Counted from the stretch's first letter, positions 8,617-17,566 are shown. The stretch is DNA of 64,000 nucleotides from Thiodiazotropha sp040506275 (GCA_040506275.1 JBEVXD010000002.1:1-64000); one strand, 5' to 3'. Made by a program: numbers and translations. The notes: generated by a model not told the origin, from the sequence alone.

Positions 8617-9150
8617 ATGAACAGAACAACACTGATAACCGGATCAATACTCCTTACTCTATCAATGACGGCCACGGCAGGGCATAGGGACCGCTATCGG
8701 GATAGTGCCAAGGTTATTGATGTGGAGCCCGTCTATCATACGGTAGAGATCTCTGAGCCTGAACGTCATTGTTGGGATGAAGAGGTTGACTACTATCAGC
8801 CGGGTGGTAAGAAATTTACCAGTACAGTGCTTGGTGGCATTATTGGTGGTGTAGTGGCCAATTCAGTGAGCCGTGGCCGCGGTCGAGGAAAGGATGCGGC
8901 TACTCTGGCCGGTACCTTGCTTGGTGGTGCGATTGGACATGATCTGAGCAATCAGAGACGGGGTGGTCACTACGGCACAACCTATGAACATCGTTGTGAA
9001 ACCACGCATCACACCCGCTATGAAGAGCAGCTGGCCGGTTATGATGTCACCTATCGCTATAAAGGCAGGATATTCACCACCTTCACCAATGAACATCCTG
9101 GTGATCGCATACCGATTCGGGTAGATGTCAGGCCAGCAGATAGGTACTAG
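8617..9150 (+). CDS. Glycine-zipper 2TM domain envelope protein
   Basis: Starting at the ATG at 8617, which has a ggaga box 5 bases upstream, the 177-residue product begins with an N-terminal signal peptide (MNRTTLITGSILLTLSMTAT then AG). The centre carries the glycine-zipper 2TM motif (VLGGIIGGVVANSVSRGRGRG, then TLAGTLLGGAIGHDLSNQ), as in the rickettsial 17-kDa antigen family. The tail is His/Tyr-rich (HTRYEEQLAGYDVTYRYKGR). It is probably periplasmic or outer-membrane associated. An in-frame TTG at 8578 would add 13 residues before the signal sequence and is less likely. Possible control by the PhoP-like system encoded downstream is suggested by the direct repeat at 8525-8544. Confidence 0.85.
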   Translation: MNRTTLITGSILLTLSMTATAGHRDRYRDSAKVIDVEPVYHTVEISEPERHCWDEEVDYYQPGGKKFTSTVLGGIIGGVVANSVSRGRGRGKDAATLAGTLLGGAIGHDLSNQRRGGHYGTTYEHRCETTHHTRYEEQLAGYDVTYRYKGRIFTTFTNEHPGDRIPIRVDVRPADRY

Positions 9151-9317
9151 GCTTGACTGTGGATTGATGGGTAATCGCTTTCGATCTCTGAAAACGGTAT
9201 AACAATGGATGAAGGTTAATTGGCTCAATTTCAGCCCCTGGATAGATCAGCACTTGCTGTTTTTCGGGGGTGGCCCGGTGACTGCAAACAAGGTACACAA
9301 TCAGGTATTTTTATACG

Positions 9318-9584
9318 ATGAGGACAATCACTCGACATATCGTCCAGGCACTGTTGCTCGGATCATTGCTGTTGTCACTGACCAATGCTGTGGCGGAAGT
9401 TAGCCTCAACAAGGCAGTGGAGCAGGCCAAACAGCGTCGTGGTGGTCAGGTTATCTCGGCAGAGACCCGAACTCGAGATGGTCAGAGAGTGCATAACATC
9501 CGTATATTGACCAAAGATGGAAAAGTGCATCGTGTACGCATTAACGCAGATGGCGGTGGCAACAGAAATAGCTCAAGGCGCTAA
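9318..9584 (+). CDS. PepSY-domain small periplasmic protein
   Basis: An 88-residue secreted protein with a signal peptide (RHIVQALLLGSLLLSLTNAV, cleaved near AVAEVSL) and a single PepSY-type module: SLNKAVEQAKQRRGGQVISA, then the strand pair HNIRILTKDGKVHRVRINAD. Small PepSY proteins are often encoded just upstream of OmpR-family two-component genes, as here (21 bases to the regulator), and may be part of the sensing circuit. That role is inferred from position. Confidence 0.85.
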   Translation: MRTITRHIVQALLLGSLLLSLTNAVAEVSLNKAVEQAKQRRGGQVISAETRTRDGQRVHNIRILTKDGKVHRVRINADGGGNRNSSRR

Positions 9585-9604
9585 ACCGGACGGGAATTAC
9601 TCAG

Positions 9605-10285
9605 ATGCGCGTACTTTTGGTTGAAGATGAAGCGGAGATACGAGAGCCACTCGCTGCTCGACTCGCTGATCAGGGTTACACAGTAGATAGTGCTGAAGAT
9701 GGCGCAGAAGGGCTTTTTTTAGGGCGGGAGTATGGCATCGATGTTGGCATTGTCGATATTGGCCTGCCGAAGATGTCTGGCATTGAGTTGATCAGTGAGT
9801 TACGAAAGCTGGATAAAAACTTTCCGATTTTGATTCTTACCGCCCGGGGTAATTGGCAGGACAAGGTGGAAGGTTTGGAAGCTGGTGCTGATGATTACCT
9901 GGTCAAGCCCTTTCATGTGGAAGAACTTCTGGCCAGACTCAATGCGCTTCTAAGACGTTCTGGGGGTTGGTCGCAGCCGGTACTCTCAGGTGGGCCGGTG
10001 TCGCTGGATACGCGTACACAAACGGTCAGCATCAACGATGCGCCGGTGGAGCTGACAGCTTACGAGTACAAGGTTCTTGAATATATGATGTTGCATGCCG
10101 GTGAAGTGGTATCGAAGACCGAGCTGACTGAGCACATCTATGAACAGGACTGGGATCGGGATAGCAATACTATTGAAGTTTTTGTAAGACGCTTGCGTAA
10201 AAAGCTTGATCCTGAAGAACAGTACAAACCCATTGAGACTCTGCGAGGGCGGGGCTATCGATTTGCTCTGGAAAGACATCTTTAA
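9605..10285 (+). CDS. OmpR/PhoP-family response regulator
   Basis: A 226-residue two-domain regulator. The receiver (1-115) has the acidic pair Asp8/Glu9 in LLVEDE, the phospho-acceptor Asp51 in GIVDIGLP, Thr79 in ILTARG and Lys101 in YLVKPF. The C-terminal winged helix (about 130-224) shows ELTAYEYKVLEYMMLHAGEV and DSNTIEVFVRRLRKKL, the OmpR type. It is closest by eye to PhoP/QseB-like regulators. It sits between the PepSY gene and its kinase, and probably binds direct repeats of 11-bp period such as 8525-8544. Confidence 0.93.
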   Translation: MRVLLVEDEAEIREPLAARLADQGYTVDSAEDGAEGLFLGREYGIDVGIVDIGLPKMSGIELISELRKLDKNFPILILTARGNWQDKVEGLEAGADDYLVKPFHVEELLARLNALLRRSGGWSQPVLSGGPVSLDTRTQTVSINDAPVELTAYEYKVLEYMMLHAGEVVSKTELTEHIYEQDWDRDSNTIEVFVRRLRKKLDPEEQYKPIETLRGRGYRFALERHL

Positions 10286-10346
10286 CAACACCCCAAGTAT
10301 GGCAAGTAACTTCGGACCTGATCTGAGCAGGGAATAGCAACGCCAT

Positions 10347-11705
10347 ATGATGACCAAGTACACCGGGCACATACTTTCCATTCAACAGCGTCTGCTTCTG
10401 GCGGCAACTCTGGTGTTGGGCGCTTTTCTTGGATTAACCGGATTCTCTCTTGATAAAGCCTTTCGTTCATCTACGGAAGAGGCCCTGAATGCGAGGCTTT
10501 TAAGTAGTGTTTATGCACTACTCGCGGCGGCGGAAGAGGGTGATGATGGGCAGCTTAAGATGCCTAGGATATTGACAGATCCCCGCTTCAACCGCCCAGA
10601 TTCCGGTCTCTATGCTCAGGTTAACCTCTATCCCGAGGGTTATCGCTGGCACTCGGGTTCCGCTTTGGGTCAATCTCTCAGTTTTTCGAAATATATCCCC
10701 CCTGGTGAATCCGAGTCTGGACGTTTCAAGATGCCCGACAGAGAAGTTATGGGTTTGAATTTCGGGGTGGTATGGGAAGACTTCAACGGCCGTGAATTGA
10801 AATATGTGCTGTCGGTGGCTGAGGACCTGCAACCGATACAGGAGCAGATAGGGACTTTTCGTGACACTCTCTTTGTATGGTTGGGCGGCGCTGCTATCTT
10901 GCTGCTGTTGGTACAAGGATGGGTGCTGAGCTGGGGATTGACGCCGCTACGTGAGGTTGAGGAGGCATTAACGGAAATTGAATCCGGGCGTTCAGACAGA
11001 CTCAAAGGGCGCTATCCGAAAGAGCTGAACCGATTGACATCAAATATCAACTCTTTGATCCAGCACGCTCAGGCAAGACAGCAGCGCTATCGGGACAGTC
11101 TTGGTGATCTGGCGCATAGCCTTAAGACGCCCTTGGCTATTCTCAGGGGCATTGCTGATCAGCCGGGAGAATATCCTCATCAAACCGTCTGCGATCAAGT
11201 GGAGCGAATGGATCAGATCGTCAGCCATCAATTGCAACGTGCGGCGGCGTCTGGGCGACATGTTCTGACTCAGAGTATTGCGATTGAACCATTGATCGAA
11301 AGATTGATGAAATCACTGGACAAGGTCTATCTCGATAAGGGCATTCAATGGCAGATCAGTGTAGAGCCAGAGAGCCACTTTTTTGGGGATGAGGGTGATC
11401 TGATGGAATTACTCGGAAACCTGATGGAAAATGCATCTAAGTATGGTCGGCATCGGGTCGCTGTGACCGTAACCTCCTCTAAGTTACTCTACTTTTGTAT
11501 AGAGGATGATGGGGAGGGCATTCCTGAGAATCAAATCCAAGACGTTTTTCAACGAGGGCATCGAGTCGATACCAGGCAATCCGGTCAAGGCATTGGGCTG
11601 GCAGTCGCCTCAGATATTGTCAGTGCCTACGGAGGAGAGATTAGGCTAGGAGATTCTGAGACCTTGGGTGGGGCTGCTGTCCATATCCACTTCCCTGAGA
11701 GTTAA
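10347..11705 (+). CDS. PhoQ-like sensor histidine kinase
   Basis: A 452-residue inner-membrane kinase: first membrane segment about 14-34, a periplasmic sensor of about 140 residues, second membrane segment about 175-195, HAMP-like linker, phosphoacceptor His257 in GDLAHSLKTPLAIL, N box LLGNLMENASKYG, G1 box EDDGEGIPE and G2 box GQGIGLAVASDIV. The LAHSLKTPLA form of the H box is typical of PhoQ-type kinases. It follows the regulator by 61 bases and is presumably its cognate kinase. The signal sensed is not shown by the sequence; cations or membrane stress are typical for the family. Confidence 0.92.
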   Translation: MMTKYTGHILSIQQRLLLAATLVLGAFLGLTGFSLDKAFRSSTEEALNARLLSSVYALLAAAEEGDDGQLKMPRILTDPRFNRPDSGLYAQVNLYPEGYRWHSGSALGQSLSFSKYIPPGESESGRFKMPDREVMGLNFGVVWEDFNGRELKYVLSVAEDLQPIQEQIGTFRDTLFVWLGGAAILLLLVQGWVLSWGLTPLREVEEALTEIESGRSDRLKGRYPKELNRLTSNINSLIQHAQARQQRYRDSLGDLAHSLKTPLAILRGIADQPGEYPHQTVCDQVERMDQIVSHQLQRAAASGRHVLTQSIAIEPLIERLMKSLDKVYLDKGIQWQISVEPESHFFGDEGDLMELLGNLMENASKYGRHRVAVTVTSSKLLYFCIEDDGEGIPENQIQDVFQRGHRVDTRQSGQGIGLAVASDIVSAYGGEIRLGDSETLGGAAVHIHFPES

Positions 11706-11734
11706 GTTCTACAAGCATAATCACTTCCATCGGG

Positions 11735-12727
11735 TCATGTCTTGCTCAATCTGAGAAAGTTGTCCAGACGGAGTGGGTCTATCTCACCACGACTTGCAGC
11801 ACTTTGAATGGCACATTTGGGTTCATGTTCATGGGTGCAGTTATGAAAACGGCACTGTCCGATGTAGGGACGGAATTCCGGGAAGCCCTGTTCAAGTTCC
11901 TGACGACTGAGATCAGTAAGCCGGAAACTTCGAACCCCTGGTGAGTCAATTAAATTACCCCCTTGAGGCAGAGTGTAACAAGTCGCTGCAGAGGTGGTGT
12001 GTCGGCCAAGGCCTGTGGCTTCAGAGAGTCGACCGATCTCAACATCATGTTGTGGAAGCAGGGCATTGATCAATGAGGATTTTCCAACACCTGATTGGCC
12101 AAGCAGAATGCTGGTTAACCCCTTCAAATGATCAATCAGAACGTCCAGCCCATGTTCCTGCTTGGCGCTGATTTTTATCAGCGGATAGCCAATATTCGTA
12201 TAGGCATCGAACTGTGAGATAAATTCCGACTCCTCCTGCTCTGACAAAAGGTCAATCTTATTGATTGCGATAAGCGGAGGAATCTGAATTGTTTCGGCGG
12301 TAACCAGATACTGATCAAGCAGGTATCCGCTGGGTTCAGGTTTTGGAGCAAGAACAATCACCAATTGACTGATGTTTGCCGCCAGTGGTTTATGACGGCC
12401 ACTGTAGTCTGGCCTGCTGAGGACACTCTCCCTAGGCTGCAAGGCAGTCACAACCCCGGCGTTCTCCTCGACAGGTTGCCATATGACACGGTCTCCACAG
12501 ACGGGATGGCCTATGTTCTGGCGGGTCTGACAGCGGTGGATCTTTCCTGATCCATCATCAATCCCAAGCGTGGCCCCATGGCGTATGACCACAAGCCCTT
12601 CCTTGGATGGTTGCTCGTCAACACTGGTCAGGGATTGATGGGCTTTCCGATCCAGACGTTGACGCCGCTTCTCCTGTATTGCCTGAATTCGGCTTTTTTG
12701 TTGGATTGTCAGGCGGCGTTTGGCCAT
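11735..12727 (-). CDS. rsgA: Small ribosomal subunit biogenesis GTPase RsgA
   Basis: A 330-residue circularly permuted GTPase that helps mature the 30S subunit. After a basic N-terminal extension and an OB fold, the motifs come in permuted order: AINKIDLL (G4), then LLGQSGVGKSSLINALLP (G1), then HTTSAATC (G2) and LIDSPGVRSF (G3). The C-terminal zinc-binding segment is GQCRFHNCTHEHEPKCAI, supplying Cys and His ligands. It is the last gene of the minus-strand M48-cytochrome-rsgA group and starts 12 bases after the cytochrome gene, so they probably share a transcript. Confidence 0.95.
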   Translation of the reverse strand: MAKRRLTIQQKSRIQAIQEKRRQRLDRKAHQSLTSVDEQPSKEGLVVIRHGATLGIDDGSGKIHRCQTRQNIGHPVCGDRVIWQPVEENAGVVTALQPRESVLSRPDYSGRHKPLAANISQLVIVLAPKPEPSGYLLDQYLVTAETIQIPPLIAINKIDLLSEQEESEFISQFDAYTNIGYPLIKISAKQEHGLDVLIDHLKGLTSILLGQSGVGKSSLINALLPQHDVEIGRLSEATGLGRHTTSAATCYTLPQGGNLIDSPGVRSFRLTDLSRQELEQGFPEFRPYIGQCRFHNCTHEHEPKCAIQSAASRGEIDPLRLDNFLRLSKT

Positions 12728-12739
12728 GCAGAGTATTTC

Positions 12740-13030
12740 TTATTGTTTGAGGTCAAATTTGTAGTATTCCAGATTGAGGTAGGTGGAGGTACTTTCAATG
12801 TCGTCATCAAACCAGGTCAGTCCCAGGTTCTGCTCACAAAAACGCACTTGTTTGCGTAAACCGGCCAGATCGTTAACCCTACGATTAGGGCGGGTATAAA
12901 CTTCGGTGCCGTGGCATTTTACGCAGTGCTCATCATTCAATTGTTTGCCTCTTTCTGCATCTCCCGCGAAGGTGTTGGAGGAGGCAAGGATCAGCAGCGA
13001 GGTCGCAGGTATCAGTAACTTATTCATCAA
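12740..13030 (-). CDS. Small periplasmic c-type cytochrome
   Basis: A 96-residue monoheme cytochrome with a signal peptide ending near NTFAGDAERG and one heme motif CVKCH at residues 36-40. After the heme motif there is no methionine and no second histidine, so the usual distal Met ligand is missing. A third cysteine (Cys64) remains. VYTRPNRRVNDL and the C-terminal TYLNLEYYKF appear to be family signatures. It is 10 bases downstream of the M48 protease gene. The electron-transfer partner is unknown. Confidence 0.88.
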   Translation of the reverse strand: MMNKLLIPATSLLILASSNTFAGDAERGKQLNDEHCVKCHGTEVYTRPNRRVNDLAGLRKQVRFCEQNLGLTWFDDDIESTSTYLNLEYYKFDLKQ

Positions 13031-13040
13031 CTATCTCCAT

Positions 13041-14288
13041 TTAAGCTGAAATATGTTTCGTTATGTGGGCAATGCGCACTGGAGCAGGAGGGTGGCTGTC
13101 GTGAAAAAACGAATAGAGCGGATCCGGAGTCAGTGTGCTTGCATTGTCTTGATAGAGTTTGACCAGCGCTTTAATCAGAAACTCCCCACTACTCTGATTG
13201 ACCGCATAGTTGTCCGCTTCAAACTCATGGCGTCTTGATAGATAACTGCCAAGCGGGGTAAAGAATATTGTGAAAACAGGGATTGTCAGTATAAATAACA
13301 GAAGCGCTGCGGCGTTTGAGGGCTCAGTGATACCCAGACCATTGTAGAACCAGATCTGCTGAGTGAGCCAGCCGAGTAGTGCCATACCTCCGAGAGAGAG
13401 CAGGGCCATGACCACCATCTGCTTATGGATGTGTTTGTAGTGGAAATGGCCCAGTTCATGAGCCAGAACGGCCTCCACCTCTTCAACACTAAGGGTCTCC
13501 AGCAGGGTATCAAAAAAGACAATTCGTTTGGTTTTTCCGAAACCGGTAAAGTAGGCATTACCGTGGGCCGACCGCTTAGAACCATCCATAACAAAAATAC
13601 CATCGCTGGCAAAGCCGCAACGTTGCATCAGGCTGCGAATACGGTCGCGCATATCCCCTTCAGTTAGTGGGGTGAACTTATTAAATAGTGGTGCAATAAA
13701 GCGCGGGTAAGCCCAGGAGATACCCAAGGTAAAGCTTAGCCAGACCAGCCACGCGCCAAGCCACCAGTATTCACCAGCGCTATGCATCAGTTTAAGGATC
13801 ACCCACAACAAAGGCCCACCAAGCAGTATAGAGAGTACCAGGCCGAGTGCGCGATCTTTCAGATATTGTTGAGGTGTTATGCGGTTAAAGCCAAAGACGG
13901 CTTCCAGACGGAAGGTTCTGTAGAGACTGAATGGGATATCCAGTATGGAGCCAATGAATAAAAATGAGAAAATGAAGGCTATCCCGGTTGTGATCTCTCC
14001 CCACTGCCACTCACTCAAGTAGCGGCTTAACAGATCCAGGCCTCCACCCAGGGTCCAAAACAACAACAAAGCGACACCAATCAAGCTTTCGATAAAGGCC
14101 AGTCTACCCTTTGCCTGTGTGTAGTCAGCGGCTTTCTGGTGGTCCTCTAGCTTCACTTTATCTTTAAAAGCGTCGGGTACGGTTCCCCTGTTTTGAGCGA
14201 CATGATTCAGATGCCGATAGAGTAACCAGAGTTGCAGCAGAGTACCGAAAATCAGAAACAGTAAAAAAAGTTGTGTAAATAGAGCCAT
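13041..14288 (-). CDS. M48 (Ste24-type) membrane metalloprotease
   Basis: A 415-residue integral membrane protease of the CAAX/Ste24 type. The zinc site is HELGH at 277-281, with a downstream glutamate in RRHEFEADNYA as third ligand. Hydrophobic segments lie near 4-24, 66-84, 101-120 and 148-195, and again after the HELGH. I chose the ATG at 14288; an open frame continues upstream to 14474 but would overlap the divergent orn gene and its promoter, and lacks family sequence. Probable role: quality control or maturation of membrane proteins. It leads the group with the cytochrome and rsgA. Confidence 0.9.
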   Translation of the reverse strand: MALFTQLFLLFLIFGTLLQLWLLYRHLNHVAQNRGTVPDAFKDKVKLEDHQKAADYTQAKGRLAFIESLIGVALLLFWTLGGGLDLLSRYLSEWQWGEITTGIAFIFSFLFIGSILDIPFSLYRTFRLEAVFGFNRITPQQYLKDRALGLVLSILLGGPLLWVILKLMHSAGEYWWLGAWLVWLSFTLGISWAYPRFIAPLFNKFTPLTEGDMRDRIRSLMQRCGFASDGIFVMDGSKRSAHGNAYFTGFGKTKRIVFFDTLLETLSVEEVEAVLAHELGHFHYKHIHKQMVVMALLSLGGMALLGWLTQQIWFYNGLGITEPSNAAALLLFILTIPVFTIFFTPLGSYLSRRHEFEADNYAVNQSSGEFLIKALVKLYQDNASTLTPDPLYSFFHDSHPPAPVRIAHITKHISA

Positions 14289-14397
14289 CAGTGGTTTATC
14301 AGGAAATCCTAAGTCGTTGGGTCGATAAGCATACAGTCTGAGACAGCTTCCTGCTAGAATCTCGCCGCAAGCCGATAATGAGACAAAGGATACCAAG

Positions 14398-14946
14398 ATG
14401 CCTGTTGATGCCTCCAATCTAATTTGGATCGACCTGGAAATGACTGGGTTGGATACACAACACGATGAAATCATTGAGATTGCAACGATTGTTACCGATG
14501 CAAACCTGACTATCCTTGCTGAAGGGCCTGTGATCGCGGTTCATCAGCCCCAGGAAAAGCTTGATGCCATGGATGAGTGGAATCAACGCCAACATGGTGG
14601 TTCTGGGTTACTAGAGCGGGTCAAGAACAGTCAGTATGACGAGGCAGCGGCAGAGGCGGAGACGATTGCCTTTTTAGAGAAATTTATACCATCAGGGGCT
14701 TCACCCATGTGTGGCAACAGTATTTGTCAGGATCGACGTTTCCTGGCCAGGACAATGCCGAAATTGGAAGACTATTTCCACTATCGGAACCTGGATGTCA
14801 GTACATTGAAAGAGCTGATGAGCCGTTGGTCACCCTCTTTGAGTGAGGGCTTTTCCAAACAGGGCAAGCATCTTGCCATGGACGATATCAAAGACTCTAT
14901 TGCAGAATTGCACTACTATCGGGATCATTTTCTACGTCTACCGTAA
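14398..14946 (+). CDS. orn: Oligoribonuclease
   Basis: A 182-residue DEDDh 3'-5' exonuclease that degrades two- to five-nucleotide RNAs and pGpG. Exo I is IWIDLEMTGLDTQHDEIIEI (Asp and Glu catalytic), Exo II is around GNSICQDRRFLARTMP, and Exo III is KHLAMDDIKDSIAELHYY. Length is normal. It is divergent from the M48 gene with about 109 bases between starts. The pGpG role links it to c-di-GMP turnover, relevant to the PilZ protein at 31968. Confidence 0.96.
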   Translation: MPVDASNLIWIDLEMTGLDTQHDEIIEIATIVTDANLTILAEGPVIAVHQPQEKLDAMDEWNQRQHGGSGLLERVKNSQYDEAAAEAETIAFLEKFIPSGASPMCGNSICQDRRFLARTMPKLEDYFHYRNLDVSTLKELMSRWSPSLSEGFSKQGKHLAMDDIKDSIAELHYYRDHFLRLP

Positions 14947-14960
14947 CGAATGGGCCAGCT

Positions 14961-16067
14961 GTGTCAGGTCAAACAAGGAAGTTGCCAGATCAGCTGGTAA
15001 AACATTATCTTCTGGCAATATCACTTGTTCTCCTGAGTTATCTTCTCTTTAACTCACTGGATGCTTATCACATCAATGGTGAGCAGTTCCTGATGAATCC
15101 TGATTTTTCTGATGACCTGGCTGGATGGAAGGTCGGAGGAAAGGCCGGGTTGCTTCAGGTTTCTGATGGCATTGTTGAGATCAACCACCAATCCAAATCC
15201 CAATCCACCAGGTTATACCAATGTTGGATGCGCTCAGACTTTCCCGACTATTTGTTGATGGCTATCGATGCAAGTTCGGATGGCTTGTTGGTCGGGCCTA
15301 AAAAGTGGCATGGCGCGAGGGTCGGGGTGACAGGGTATCTGGCTGATGGTGGGAAAAACTACAAGTTAAGCAGTCGACTATTCAGTTCAAAGGGAAATTT
15401 GCCTTGGGAACACTATCAAGAGGGTGTTGAAATCTCTGCTGAATTTGAGCGAGTCTGTTTCTCGATCTCATTCTTCAAATCCATGGGTGAGTTCCAGTTT
15501 AAAAATCCTTCCCTATATCCAGCTATTGAAAACCCTACATTTTTCATCCTCAAAAATCTGTTGATGCTGGTCTGGTGTCTGTTCTCTGTCTGGTGGCTGA
15601 TATTGCTCGTTCAACACTATCGCAGTCGTCCACAGTGGTCCTATCTGATGGCCATATTCATGGTTATTGGGGTTGGTGTCCTGGCACCGATTGAGCTCAA
15701 AAGTGCGTTGGAAAAGGGGCTTTTCTATTACGTTCCTGAATTGCATACAAGGGATATGCTGGCTGCAATTGGGCTGTCGTTCGATATATCACCCAAATAT
15801 TTTCCTGTGGTTTTGGATGTATCGAAATTTGGCCATTTCGTTGGATTCTTTCTGCTGAGCGGAATTCTCTTTTCAGAACGAGCAAAGCCGGTCAGGTTTC
15901 TGTTACCTGGATTATTCTTGGCGGCACTGGGGACAGAATTACTGCAATACTTCGTTCCAGGAAGATCACCGAGACTGAGCGATGTCACAGTGGATAGCAT
16001 AGGGATCTTCGCCGGTTGGTTTTTTGTGAGGTTCTTTTTTTGGCGGCGTCAATCTGCTTTGGCTTGA
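14961..16067 (+). CDS. VanZ-like membrane protein with N-terminal extracytoplasmic domain
   Basis: A 368-residue protein starting with GTG at 14961, 14 bases after orn. One membrane segment (about 16-34) leads into an extracytoplasmic beta-rich domain of about 150 residues with FLMNPDFSDDLAGWKVGG, reminiscent of carbohydrate-binding jelly-roll starts. Four to five membrane helices follow, and the VanZ signature TELLQYFVPGRSPRLSDVTV is near the C terminus. VanZ-family proteins are membrane proteins of unclear function, first noted in teicoplanin resistance. The added domain is unusual. The 3' end overlaps the convergent queG by 19 bases. Confidence 0.8.
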   Translation: MSGQTRKLPDQLVKHYLLAISLVLLSYLLFNSLDAYHINGEQFLMNPDFSDDLAGWKVGGKAGLLQVSDGIVEINHQSKSQSTRLYQCWMRSDFPDYLLMAIDASSDGLLVGPKKWHGARVGVTGYLADGGKNYKLSSRLFSSKGNLPWEHYQEGVEISAEFERVCFSISFFKSMGEFQFKNPSLYPAIENPTFFILKNLLMLVWCLFSVWWLILLVQHYRSRPQWSYLMAIFMVIGVGVLAPIELKSALEKGLFYYVPELHTRDMLAAIGLSFDISPKYFPVVLDVSKFGHFVGFFLLSGILFSERAKPVRFLLPGLFLAALGTELLQYFVPGRSPRLSDVTVDSIGIFAGWFFVRFFFWRRQSALA

Positions 16068-17131
16068 TGCTTGTGTTGCTTCAGCGCCCAGAGCAGATGA
16101 TCCAGGACCATTGGGGTTACCTGATTGATACGGCTTTGCAGTGCCTCAATAATTTCAGGTGTTGTGGGAGCATTACCCAGCGCCACTGCCAGATTTCTTA
16201 GCCAACGCTCATGCCCTATGCGACGTATGGCTGAACCCTCTGTGCGATTTAGAAAAGTGGCTTCATCCCATTTAAAAAAGGCAATCAGGTCACTGCTGTC
16301 CATGCCTTTACGTGAGTAAAAGTCCGCTTCTCGGGTTAAGCGAGCGAAGCGGTTCCAGGGGCAGACTTGCTGACAATCGTCGCAACCATAGATTCGATTG
16401 CCAATGGGGATTCTGTAAGGCTCGGGTATCGCCCCCTTCAATTCTATGGTCAGGTAGGAGATGCAGCGTCTCGCATCAAGCTGATAGGGGGCTGTGATTG
16501 CCTGTGTGGGACAGATTTCGATACAGGCGCTGCAGCTGCCACAGTGGTTTTCAGCAACCTGGTCTGTGATCAAGGGGAGGTCGGTATAGATCTCACCAAG
16601 GAAAAACCATGATCCAGCATCTTTGGCGATCAGATTGGTATGTTTGCCGATCCAACCCAATCCGGCTTTTTGCGCCAGAGGTTTCTCCATCACCGGTGCG
16701 GAATCGACATACAGTCGATAGTGTCCGCCAGATACAGCCTCCTCTATCAGCTTTATCAGCTTCTTTAGGCGCTTTCGCAACACCTTGTGGTAGTCGCGAC
16801 CTAAAGCGTAGCGTGAGATAAAGGCTTTTTGTGGGTTCTCCAATACGCTCTGCAGATCATCCATCGATTCAGGCAGATAGTTCATGCGTACAGAGATTAC
16901 CCTGAGTGTGCCGCTTTCCAGTTCGGATGGTCGACTTCTTTTGGTACCATGTTTGGCCATATAGGCCATCTCTCCATGGAAGTCTGACGACAGCCACTGA
17001 TCGAGTCGGGACTCTGCCTCTGTCAGGTCAGTGTCTGCAATACCTACCGCATCAAAACCCAGATCAACTCCCCACTGTTTTATCTGCAGGCTAAGGTTTC
17101 TCAACTCGTCAGTATTCATCGTCACGCTCAT
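16049..17131 (-). CDS. queG: Epoxyqueuosine reductase
   Basis: A 360-residue cobalamin- and iron-sulfur-dependent enzyme that reduces epoxyqueuosine to queuosine in tRNA. It shows VISVRMNYLP, the SRYALGRDYHKVLRKRL block, GWIGKHTNLI, and two [4Fe-4S] cysteine clusters: HCGSCSACIEICPTQAI and CDDCQQVCPWNRF. Length is near the usual 350-380. In E. coli it is encoded beside yjeF, as here, but in this genome it is divergent from the nnr gene with a MITE in the gap. Confidence 0.95.
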   Translation of the reverse strand: MSVTMNTDELRNLSLQIKQWGVDLGFDAVGIADTDLTEAESRLDQWLSSDFHGEMAYMAKHGTKRSRPSELESGTLRVISVRMNYLPESMDDLQSVLENPQKAFISRYALGRDYHKVLRKRLKKLIKLIEEAVSGGHYRLYVDSAPVMEKPLAQKAGLGWIGKHTNLIAKDAGSWFFLGEIYTDLPLITDQVAENHCGSCSACIEICPTQAITAPYQLDARRCISYLTIELKGAIPEPYRIPIGNRIYGCDDCQQVCPWNRFARLTREADFYSRKGMDSSDLIAFFKWDEATFLNRTEGSAIRRIGHERWLRNLAVALGNAPTTPEIIEALQSRINQVTPMVLDHLLWALKQHKHQAKAD

Positions 17132-17293
17132 GCTGGGAGACTATAACTCACTCACTGAGCAGCGTCTTACTTGTGTCTGCTATGCCGAAGTATTTTGAGG
17201 ATCTACTCAGTACTCCGTTTAGGCGTGTCTGATCTTCATCCTTCAAGGATATTTTGATACCCCAAAGGCTTCGCGGTATGGTTCCCCTGATAT

Positions 17294-17562
17294 TAGGGCC
17301 TGTTAACACTAAATGAATCGACCCTGCTGAGACTATTTTTTCGTCCAGCAAGACAGAATGAGCAAGGTGTGGTCATTCTACATGAGCGAATGATAACGCC
17401 GCTGGGCGGAAAAATAGCCTCAGCCCTTCGGGTTGCCCCTGAAAAAGCGCCATTCGGCGTTGCTCGTCGTTCATTTGGAGTGACCAAACCTCTCTCCTCG
17501 CGCCTTGATTGGCGCTTTTTCAGGGGCAACAGGGTCGATTCATTTAGTGTTAACAGGCCCTA
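17294..17562. mobile_element. MITE-like element with 33-bp perfect terminal inverted repeats
   Basis: The ends 17294-17326 and 17530-17562 are perfect inverted copies (tagggcctgttaacactaaa onward). Inside are two further hairpins: 17334-17350 against 17401-17417 (two mismatches) with agaatga/tcattct (17355-17361, 17373-17379) nested in it, and a perfect 20-bp pair 17432-17451 against 17511-17530. No ORF is credible. The flanking ta on each side may be the target duplication. The element stops 15 bases before the nnr start codon. Confidence 0.85.
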
Positions 17563-17566
17563 GGAG
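17563..17566 (+). promoter_or_regulatory. Ribosome binding site of nnr at the MITE edge
   Basis: GGAG at 17563-17566 is 11 bases before the ATG at 17578 and touches the outer base of the MITE, whose last base extends it to AGGAG. The insertion therefore places a strong hairpin directly against the translation start. Confidence 0.6.

Noticed and set aside
14289..14474. 62-codon N-terminal extension of the M48 protease frame
   Set aside because: It overlaps the divergent orn gene and its promoter, and the added residues do not look like the family. The ATG at 14288 leads straight into the first membrane helix.
17148..17351. 67-codon minus-strand ORF between queG and the MITE
   Set aside because: It runs into the MITE end, has no ribosome site and shows no family pattern. 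Probably chance.
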